A DNA stretch of 64,000 nucleotides from Candidula unifasciata. Taxonomy: Eukaryota; Mollusca; Gastropoda; Stylommatophora; Geomitridae. Positions 56,191 to 64,000 of the stretch are shown here, piece after piece. The position numbers were made by a program, and so were the translations under genes. The number at the start of each line of letters is the position of its first letter. Positions within the stretch are counted from its first letter, which is position 1. The notes under the pieces were generated by a model. It was given only the letters and a program-made list of their open reading frames with translations, did not search any database and was not told the origin of the DNA. The stretch is taken from the NCBI GenBank assembly GCA_905116865.2, contig CAJHNH020008546.1:67501-131500 (forward strand). Direction: 5' to 3'.

Positions 56191-57062
56191 ATCCTAAGGA
56201 GAACGCTTTATGATCTAAGAACATCGAGGAGTTAACAATGTTTACCAAACGACCTCAGAGGATCAACAAATTTCACTGATGCAAGAAAAACAGGTGTTTT
56301 AGTAGAATACAATTGATTTTTGAACAGGTGGTAAATCGGCGCACACGTTTATATTTAACGTTGTTGGGTTTGGCATAATTGTGTGTAAAAGCTGTTGTGC
56401 CAGTCAGTTATAAATGCTAGTAAACACGATGGGAAAATATGAGGTACAAGAAAGTATTTTGATATTGTAACCGTAGGATTATAAATGATGAAAAGAGTTA
56501 ACTACAACAGGTCATATTATATTATGTACCTAGGCTAGTATCACAAATCAAATGTGCACCTTCTTTTTGTCATATATACACATCACGCAAACAAGTTATT
56601 TATACATTACTGGATCAAGAATAAAATCGTACAGTTGAAGAAATATAGCATTAAGAAAGTGAAGATTAAGGGAAGTGTAGATTAGGTAAAGGTGAAGCTA
56701 CTGTCAAAGCATTTAAAGAGTTAAAAAGAAAAAAGGAGTTAATAGGCATACTGAGAGCTTCTCCTGAACATTTACCAAAAATATGAAGCTAACTGAAATT
56801 GTTGATTGTGCAATCTAATCTGATGACTTAGATTACCTTTCACAAGTCAGGTTCCATAAGTCCTTATGAAATGTTCCTTTTTTCTTTAGTGAATAAAAGG
56901 TTATTCTTCTGCAGGAAAACTACTGCTGTTCCGCTTTCATGTTATTATACTGAGTATTTTTAAGCACTAATCATAGCTTTTAAAATACGAAGCAGTATAG
57001 TTAGGTATTACAATTTGATTGAAGACAACAAAAATGACAAAAAGGGATAGTGCCGGCCACGC
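56189..57062. other. No gene seen
   Basis: AT-rich unique-looking DNA. No repeat or exon recognised. Confidence 0.5.
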
Positions 57063-57400
57063 TCTGAGCTTTCAGCATTCGCAATTGAATGCTTACTGAT
57101 CAGGATGGCGTCCGACAGCTATGCCGCCGGTGAACCAGGGCTAGTGTAAACACTAGAGGCCACCCCAGTTCCATGTATCTGTTTATTTCCTTATAGTGCT
57201 CAGGAGATACACCCAGCCAAGCCCTTCCCAGACAGCAACCCTCGAGCCATGTATGTGTTAAGGGAGGAAACTCGCGCGACCCTAAGCTTTACAAGTCTGA
57301 CAGGCCATTGTCAGACTCTGCGAGCACCTTGACCTGTGACCGGCGAGGTCACGTGGTCTCCACATACCATGGGTTTGCTGCCCGGTAGCCCACCGGGTTT
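57063..57400. other. Stem-loop-rich block of unknown nature
   Basis: This is more GC-rich than its surroundings. Perfect stems: AGCATTC/GAATGCT (57074-57093), CTAGTGT/ACACTAG (57141-57156), TGTATCT/AGATACA (57174-57211), AGTCTGACA/TGTCAGACT (57294-57317), GTGACC/GGTCAC (57336-57352) and CCCGGT/ACCGGG (57381-57397). No open frame, tRNA box pair or second copy was seen. It could be a structured RNA gene or an unknown mobile element. Confidence 0.5.
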
Positions 57401-58424
57401 CCCCAGAGGGCTGAACGAAGATACTAACACACAATTTCATTATAAGCCGGAGGTAGCACGCTAAGTAGTATCTCCACGGTTAGATGTTTCTGAATAGTAT
57501 ATCTATTGTCTGCTTTAAATAGATAATTGTATGATCTTTTGTGTGCAACACAGTTGTATATACAATGAACACACAATATAGAATATATTCCTGCGTTAAT
57601 CCTCTTTTTATCCTTTTAAATATCATGTTTCTTGCAAGAATTAATGATCTTAAAATTTTTCACATTATTATCGAACTTGAATTTAACAAATCATACACGG
57701 TTATGTACCTTATTTAATCAAGGTTTGGGCAAACGATAAGATTACTACTAAGTTTATTGTTTCTGACTAATAGATTTAATCGTGGCAAAATATAAAATAT
57801 TATATTGTATGCTGTGTATTATAAAGATGTTAATGATAAATTGTTTTTATATATAGGATACATTTCTTTAATGTTCTTGTTTACATGCTGTGAAATTTCA
57901 CTTCGTTTGTTAATAGTTATACAATTATTAAATTCATATATTTAAACTAACACTCACTGTAGATACTGTTCTAAATTAGATTTCATTTCGATGTACATAT
58001 TTAATAGTTTTAATAATTTGTCATTCGAAACATTGTACTTCTCTGTCAGGTATTGTAATAACATTACATTAAATTTCAATCGTAATTCTGCGATCTTTTA
58101 ATCCATGTTTTGTATTGCTTTTATTGATAAAAATTTACTTTAAAATTTCCGAAACGAATACAGGACAGAAAAACAAAGCAGGGAGAAGGCGTTTGCTTAT
58201 TATTATTTATTTTAAATAAAATATTACCAGCGAGGTGAAATTTTAAACTGGATGGCACACATAGTGTCTGATAAATGTGTTAACAACTTGGGAATGCGTA
58301 AAAAAAGCACTCGCCATTATGATGCAGATTCAAAGAACAAATCAATGGCGATTTGTTTTGTTTTTGTTGCATCTGTTTGTGATTAACACTGTTGGCGATA
58401 GCGTCTGCCAGTAAGACTATACAC
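57401..58424. other. AT-rich stretch before the plus-strand gene
   Basis: Roughly 1 kb of strongly AT-rich unique sequence. It may include the promoter of the exon at 58483; no specific site other than the TATA-like box was supported. Confidence 0.45.
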
Positions 58425-58434
58425 TATTTATAGA
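58425..58434 (+). promoter_or_regulatory. Possible TATA box
   Basis: CTATTTATAG lies about 50 bp before the ATG of the exon at 58483. This fits a start site near 58455 and a short 5' leader. It is only a motif match in AT-rich DNA. Confidence 0.25.
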
Positions 58435-58482
58435 GCTCAAAACTGAAAGTATTGAATTGGCAGTTCACATCTTAGCCTCCAA

Positions 58483-58710
58483 ATGGCCTCTGAGAGCAAA
58501 GATCAATATAATTACAATGAACTTACATCGCTGGGGCTTACACCACTGGATATTCGCAGAAAGTCTGCTTCGGTTGACGCCATTCCATTAGCATTGAAAA
58601 GTAAGAAAAAGTATCTGATGAAGTCAAATTTACCTGTGAAGTTTCGAATGGAATATCTTTTGCCAACACATTCAAATTTGGATACTTTTGCAGAGCAATC
58701 CCGTTGTCAG
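58483..58710 (+). CDS. Probable first coding exon of an unknown gene
   Basis: An ATG followed by 76 codons runs to TTGTCAG|GTGTGTAC, a good splice donor, in phase 0. The protein starts MASESKDQYNYNELTSLG, is hydrophilic and basic, includes SKKKYLMK, and has no signal peptide, transmembrane helix or simple repeat. It looks like real protein rather than a shadow frame: mixed composition, no overlap with a repeat, and set in AT-rich unique DNA. A TATTTATAG box lies about 50 bp upstream. I do not recognise the family, and later exons in the remaining 5 kb were not found. Confidence 0.5.
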
Positions 58711-58984
58711 GTGTGTACTGTGTATACTTGTTGAATTAGTTTCTGGTTGAATAACTAACCTGTCAGCCTACATTGTTTGCTTGTTCCTAACTTCATTGTT
58801 AGTTATGTCAATGATCACTCTCCACATCTTTTTCTTCTTCTGCATTCATTCAAAGATGTAAATGCATTGTGCCGGTTTACAGCATGGGTGCGATATTTGC
58901 TCCTTTTGGTCAACTCAATCAACTTCCGCAGGCTTTTGTTGACCGCGTTAGCCTTCCTAGTTCCCTTCACATCTAACTAATGCT

Positions 58985-59325
58985 TTGGCTATCCTTCGTC
59001 TATAGGGTACATATAATGGTGGCCAAAAACACACCCTAACAGGGCCTCACATGTAAATTGCGAACTTCCGGCGACTTAAATTGCGGACTTCCAGTGACTA
59101 CCACCACCGCCCAGAGTATCTCTCACGCCGCTACGTGCGGCGTGGAGCGGGGCTAAACTAGATGGCTGGGACTCACCAGCAGCAGCTACCGCATTTCCTG
59201 CAGCTTCCTTGATTTTATTTACTCGTGAGTCCCAGCCATCTACTTACATTTACATGTGACTGAGGCCCTGTCAAGGTGTGTTTTCGGTCGCCATAATATG
59301 TGCCCGTTATTCGGAGGATAGCCAA
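58985..59325. mobile_element. DNA transposon-like element with long inverted ends
   Basis: It opens TTGGCTATCC and closes GGATAGCCAA. About 75 bp at each end are inverted copies (GGCCAAAAACACACC against the complement of GGTGTGTTTTCGGTCG; both reach ACAGGGCCTCA and ACATGTAAAT). A second inner pair (AGATGGCTGGGACTCAC and its complement) nests within. The core matches 24676-24870. No target duplication was clear. Confidence 0.75.
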
Positions 59326-59700
59326 TGTTTTTTTAATAACTGAATTTTCCATTTTTGTAGCTGACCAATCTACTTGCTAGCCAATGTTTATTTCTTGATT
59401 TGCCCCCCCCCCCCCCTCCCCCCCCCCCCCCCAGTTTTATAACTGCATAGGCTGCACAGTCGGCTAATGTTTTTTTTTTTTCCAGTTCTATAACTGCTCT
59501 GTCTGCATGGCTAGGTAATGTTTATTTTTTCCCCCACTTGTATAACTGCTTAAATTACATGGTCAATTATAAGTTTATTTCTTAAATTTATTTTCCAGTT
59601 CAGTAACTGTTGTGTCAACAATTGCCTCCTACTATTTATTTCTTAACATTCAGAAAAAAAAATTATTTGTATCTTTTGACCATTTGCACAACTGCTTTCA
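59326..59700. repeat. Degenerate tandem repeat, period about 55-70 bp
   Basis: Five or six units each with GCTAATGTTTATTT, a homopolymer, and AGTTCTATAACTGC. A poly-C block lies at 59403-59432. Confidence 0.7.
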
Positions 59701-59744
59701 TCTTTTTTGTTTTTGTTTTCATTTCCTGTAAATAGTAATAGTCT

Positions 59745-60010
59745 TATAAAGTGGCTAGACGCTCGCCTTTGGATCGGCAGGTTGTGGGTTCAAGTCTTGA
59801 TAAATGCAGACTTTTTTCAGATATGACCTTGTATCCAAGGGGAACCAAGCTTTGAGTGTGTACCAGTTGCAGTCCTGGGAAGTAAAGGTGGCCAATGAAA
59901 TGCTGATTACATCACCCACCAAGTGCTGATTAGTCTAAAATATATGAGTGTAGCCCAATATACCCAACACTCCTCGAGGCATAGAAAAGGGTCCTTTACA
60001 TTACTTTACC
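59745..60010 (+). mobile_element. SINE-2 copy
   Basis: Head GTGGCTAGACGCTCGCCTTT and B box GGGTTCAAGTCTTG; body AAGTAAAGGTGGCC, GATTACATCACCCACC and end CATAGAAAAGGGTCCTTTAC. Confidence 0.8.
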
Positions 60011-60345
60011 TAATAATAGTTTTAACAATAGTCTCATGAACTAAATCACACTGCAGTGACACAAAGCCATTTAAGAAGGAAGCCGAGACTGCTATCATAG
60101 AACTATGCTAATTTCATAATGATTTTGGTTACAGGCCAAATGTTGTTGGGCGGAATAAATGTGAAAACTTAGTCTTATCTGGCAAACCTTATAACATAGC
60201 ATCTTTTTTCTGCATTCACTACTAAAAGGGTGGTTGGTATGTTGTGTTGTGGTTAACAGCTAGGCTACATATTTCAGATCAAAGCATTAAATTTCCGGAA
60301 ATCCACAATTAGTCTTCTTTTATGAAATGCTTGTTAATAATGTCA
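60011..60345. other. No gene seen
   Basis: AT-rich DNA; a SINE-1-like GTGGCTTAGGCATTGCGAAC follows at 60352. Confidence 0.4.
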
Positions 60346-60384
60346 ACGTCCGTGGCTTAGGCATTGCGAACACACTCTTGTTTG

Positions 60385-60770
60385 AGGTTTTTAACACTGG
60401 ATCAACATCATGGCACATGGTTAGTAACCCATAAGTGCTCCATTTTTCTTCTAACTCAAGTCTGAGTCTGAAGAAGCTCAGCACAGTGCACAGGCTATGT
60501 AGCGCCGGCCAGGATCCTGAAATACTTTGGGCAGATTTTTAACTCCAAATTTTGCCTGGGCAGTGCCGCTAGGCTACTCTTTTCGATTTCCAACCACCAA
60601 GGGATTTTTTCACTTGGGCAACAATGCACACGGGTGTCTGATCTCACTACACAGAGACCAAGGGGAATAACTAGAAGTCCAATCCAGGTGAAAAAATCCC
60701 AGGCCTTATCAGGGATTGAACCCAGAACCTCTAGCACTCGAGGCAGACACCATGCCTAGAGACAACGCAG
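60385..60770 (-). mobile_element. SINE-3 copy, near complete
   Basis: An inverted copy with head (complement of CTAGCACTCGAGGCAGACAC), B box GGGTTCAATCCC, body through AGCCTAGCGGCACTGCCC and end GATGTTGATCCAGTGTTAA. Confidence 0.84.
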
Positions 60771-61129
60771 CCCCATGCACTTTGTAACATTAGGGTACTG
60801 GGTTTGATCACAGCAGACCATCTTATGTTGGTTTGACAATGGTATTGATAGTTGACAAAAAACAAAAACAAAAGAACTGAGGTTAGTTCTGCAACATTCT
60901 GTAAAGGATAAACAACAAACAATTTTTTTTTTAATGAGCTGTGGATCTATTCTTTTTTTTTCTCAAAATTTTGGCCCCAGAATTGACACAGAATAAAATA
61001 ACTTGATCACCTAGTATATTTGAGAGATGAATGCAACTGTGATTTGAGGCAAGTATCATTCGAGATCTGACTGCCCTTGCTTACTGGTATAGCACTTGTT
61101 GATGGTATCATTCTCCTTCTTCTTCATTC

Positions 61130-61370
61130 TTCTTTGCGTTAACCAGCTGTAAACTCTGGCTGAAAGTTATGGTTGTTCATCCACTTCTGGCCTGCAATCC
61201 TGTTCCAGAACTTGAGTGTTGTGTGTACTAATTTGGTTGCAGACTGTTGGATCCTTGCACTCTGACTTTAAAGACAGCTCCTAATTAGTCAACTCTTACG
61301 CCATGTGCTTGGGTAGGCAGTGAGTCTGTTCTTGTTTTCCCTATAACAGGGCCCCAGGAACCCACACAGG
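61130..61370 (-). mobile_element. Repeat F copy
   Basis: CAGCTGTAAACTCTGGCTGA, CCACTTCTGGCCTGCAATCC, TTGTTCCAGAACTTGAGTG and GGGCCCCAGGAACCCACAC give the uninterrupted family sequence, useful as an empty site for the MITE at 25155. Confidence 0.6.
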
Positions 61371-61472
61371 GAGATGTTGTTATTAAAAGGACATACTAAA
61401 TTCATCATTCAGACGTTATACTTCAGTTTAAGCATAGTATAATTTTTTTTATCTTTTGTTTACTTTGGTTAT

Positions 61473-61830
61473 CTTTGTTGTTATTATCGATCCAGCGGCG
61501 CATGAGCTTTCGCCCTTTGGCCCAATGCCATGTAGTGGAATTTGCATGTTTTCACAAGCTGTTCTTTTCCTCCGTACAAGGTGTTCCACTTGTCTGGTCT
61601 CGGAGGGAGTAGCGTTCTTCTTGTCTCACTGAGTTTTGGGCACTCAAAGAGATGGTGTTCAACAGTTTCGTAGGGGTAATTACATAGCTGGCACTCTGGG
61701 GAGTGTTGTGGCTGTATTCTGTTTAAGTGTTAATTGAGTGGAGTATGTTGCGTTCTAAGTCTGAAGATGGTGGCCTGGTCCCTTCTTGTTAGATGGTTAA
61801 TGCTGTCTTTGGTTATCTTTAAAAGTAAGT
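61473..61830 (-). mobile_element. LINE-J C-terminus with zinc-knuckle-like motif
   Basis: The minus strand reads INHLTRRDQATIFRLRTQ, then, after one stop, HLNRIQPQHSPECQLC, ETVEHHLFECPKLSETRR and a stop after HAPLDR. CxxC...HxxxxC is the motif that ends ORF2 in several RNase H-bearing LINE clades. Apart from one stop it is intact. Confidence 0.8.
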
Positions 61831-61869
61831 AAAGTAAAGGAGACTTTTCTATACTTTAGGTGTAGTAAA

Positions 61870-62060
61870 AAAAAAAAAGTAAAAGACCCTTTTCCACGCT
61901 TTTAGGCGTATAGGGCATATAAGGCTAGACCTATATATTTTTAAAGACCACTCGGCACAAGATGGGTGATGGGGTCAGCATCATGCCGGCTGCCTTTACT
62001 TCCCGGGACTGTAACCAGTACCCACTTAAGGCTGGGTCGACCTGGAAGCCAAGGTCTTTT
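61870..62060 (-). mobile_element. SINE-2 copy, 3' part
   Basis: An inverted copy from TTTTCCACGCTTTTAGGCGT through AAGATGGGTGATGGGGTCAG to GGGTCGACCTGGAAGCC. It lacks a head. Confidence 0.8.
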
Positions 62061-62139
62061 TTCAAAAAGTCTGGCTCAGAAGATCAAAGCGATCAATGTC
62101 AGATGTGTCTCCTGACACATGCTCCTACTTCAGGTTTAT

Positions 62140-62355
62140 TAGGCACATAAGGCTAGACCTATATTTTATAGACCAATTGGCACTTGGTGGGTGATGGGGT
62201 CAGCATTATGCCGGCCACCTTTACTTCCTAGGACTTGTACCTGGAACCCAGCTGGGTCAACCTAGAAGCCAAAGTCCAGCTGGCCAGGACCTGAACCCAT
62301 GACCTTCTTATCCTGCAGGCAAGCCTCTAGCTGCTTCACCACAGTGGCTCCCATA
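62140..62355 (-). mobile_element. SINE-2 copy with head
   Basis: An inverted copy with body TTGGTGGGTGATGGGGTCAG and head complement CAAGCCTCTAGCTGCTTCAC, CACAGTGGCTCC. It lies in the same orientation as the copy at 61870. Confidence 0.85.
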
Positions 62356-62519
62356 GTCATCTTTGGTATTAGCTTAATAATGGTCACCTTGTTTTTAATA
62401 GCAGGTTAAAAACACTGTGTAGTTTAAACTCTGTATGTATGAGGCAACACATCAGTAATTGAGCTTTATTTATCTTGGCGAGTTGTACTAATCCACTCCA
62501 TCAGGGTTTTTACTTTGTA

Positions 62520-62577
62520 TACTTCTGTTTTAGTCTTCTTCTTATTCTTCAGCATTTTGAGCCCTTGAGGTTCGGTT
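62520..62577 (-). mobile_element. LINE-R5 3' end, left flank of a nested LINE
   Basis: TTCTTCTTATTCTTCAGCAT and TTTTGAGCCCTTGAGGTTC match 26250-26280. The matching upstream part lies at 63600-63735, across the nested LINE-H. Confidence 0.65.
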
Positions 62578-63600
62578 GATTTGAGTCAAGAATTGACATC
62601 ACAGCACTCGGGGCATTCCCATGCATGCTCCGTCCTCATCTTCTGCAGCCAGCGCAGAGTTCCAATACTGATGGTACTGGTCACAATCTGGTTAAAAGCA
62701 TCTTGCCTTACCTCTGAGTGCAGTGAGCCGGCCAGACCCTCTGGTTACACCCAGGTGCCTCATTCTCTCCAGGCCATAATAATCTTCTTTCTCTCCTGAT
62801 TCCGTTGCTTGTTCCCAAAGGGCCTTAACTAAATCTGCCTTGTCATGTATCAATTCATCACCCAGTGGTGTGGATCCAGCCAATCTGTCTGCCTGTTCAT
62901 TACCCACTACGCCGGCATTGCCTGGAGAAAAGATCCAAAGTATGATTACCACCCGTGACCTTTCCAGTGAAGCAAACCACTCTGCTCGAAGCAATCCTGT
63001 CCTCGCCTTCTTCAGCATGCTTTCAGAGTCTGTTAAAATTATGACACGTGTATGCATCGTGTTCTCTAGCCACCAGAGAGCTGCAGTTACTGACTCCACC
63101 TCCATTCTCATGCTAGATGTTGTGGTGTCATATGCTAGGCTGTCTTGCACTAAAGATTTTCTATTGGCTTACGCTACAAACCCCCAGGCACTTCTCTTTC
63201 CTCTCAACATTCAACCATCTGTATAGATAATCAGATCACCTGGGCGTGAATTGTCGTGAATCAACTGTTGGACTTAACCTCCATAGCACCCGCTGGCCAC
63301 TCTCTGCACACCCGGCCCAATGTTATCGTAACCCTACACAGGTCAGACTTTCCCACTGGTACTCTGACCCACTCCTCTCCTCGCCCAATGTTCTCCAGCA
63401 TGCATACTTGTCTAATTATGTCTTCTGCTTGAGCCATTCAAGATTTTCCTCTTTTCAGCCTCTGACTCTTGCCTGCAGCCAAAGCTTCATACATAGGGTG
63501 TTCCCTATCTGCAGCTACTCTGAGGTATGACTTAGCCTGCAGCACCTTTAGCCTATCTGCAAAAGTCGGCAATGCAAAGATGTATCGCATGCACACAACC
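62578..63600 (-). mobile_element. LINE-H, longest copy, with RNase H domain
   Basis: On the minus strand, in order: ORF2 text before RNase H (FALPTFADRLKVLQAKSYL), the first catalytic Asp (LIIYTDG, then a stop), the catalytic Glu (MRMEVESVTAALWWL), Asp (VIILTDSESMLKKA), and the closing GNEQADRLAG. The LINE-H tail follows to CRDVNS-type end. RNase H removes RNA from the cDNA hybrid during retrotransposition. Several stops make it inactive. It is flanked by GAACCTCAAGG and GAACCCAAGG. Confidence 0.86.
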
Positions 63601-63735
63601 TTGGGTTCATTGCTGCAGATATCACCTGGCTCCATTAATTTTTCTGGCTGGCCTTCTCTTTCCAGTTTGTGACACCAAGTGTTTGCAGCTCTGTCTGGAT
63701 ATTATCTCTCCTTCGTCTTCTTGATCTGCCTATGA
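63600..63735 (-). mobile_element. LINE-R5, right flank of the nested LINE
   Basis: GCTGCAGATATCACCTGGCT, TTCTCTTTCCAGTTTGTGAC and TTGCAGCTCTGTCTGGATAT match 26281-26390 almost base for base. Confidence 0.75.
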
Positions 63736-64000
63736 CCGTTCGTCTCTCTTGTGTATACCATTTTTACTTACAGGTTTAGTCTTCTACACTTTTGTGTGTG
63801 TGTGTTAACATTTGAAATCAAGATTTTTGAACTTACTTACTAGACAGATTCTCAGAAATGGATAAAGAAAATGTAATTATTGTGACTGTACAGGATATAA
63901 TCATTTAGAAATCTGGGTGGTAAATGGGCTTTTTGTTAAAAACCATGTATGTTTTCAACATTGTTCTTCAACACATGGGCTATGAATTATTTCTGCCTAA
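63736..64000. other. No gene seen
   Basis: AT-rich DNA with a short TG run near 63794. No element recognised. Confidence 0.4.

Overview
The window looks like nuclear DNA from a lophotrochozoan animal, most likely a gastropod mollusc. It has short cadherin exons in long introns, thousands of bases of perfect microsatellite, several tRNA-headed SINE families, and many 5'-truncated non-LTR retrotransposons that end in their own microsatellite tails. The phylum is an inference. Nothing prokaryotic was seen: no operon, CRISPR array or plasmid gene.

The main host gene is a cadherin-type adhesion receptor on the minus strand. Eight exons between 36019 and 4531 were worked out from splice sites and reading phase. 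They join without a frame break into 411 codons covering about four extracellular cadherin (EC) repeats. Neither end of the gene was found, so exons lie outside the window or were missed. A second host gene probably starts on the plus strand at 58483, where one 76-codon first exon of unknown function ends at a good donor. No other host coding exon could be supported.

Everything else is intron or intergenic DNA filled with repeats. Non-LTR elements of several families (called here LINE-R1 to R6, LINE-H with an RNase H domain, and LINE-J) are all truncated or broken. The best copy is LINE-R1 at 12003-14182, which has an 11-bp target duplication. tRNA-derived SINEs fall into four families (SINE-1 to SINE-4). 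A fifth dispersed family, repeat D (about 225 bp, a hairpin at one end and a tetranucleotide run at the other), has 13 copies, five of them in head-to-tail arrays. DNA transposons include a hAT-type element at 31240-32728 with a perfect 8-bp target duplication and a LINE nested in it, a hAT MITE at 25155-25363, a long-TIR element at 58985-59325, and a foldback element at 44838-45408. The 27.3-33.1 kb stretch is a nest of mobile elements around a 1.33-kb (TCTA)n array.

Minisatellites with 15-, 28-, 30-, 32-, 39- and about 48-bp units occupy several kilobases and create long but meaningless open frames. The 28-bp array seems to be an amplified piece of SINE-2. The most unusual unexplained block is 57063-57400: GC-richer than its surroundings and carrying six short perfect stem-loops. 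All family names and functions come from reading the sequence and general knowledge of the families; no database search was run.
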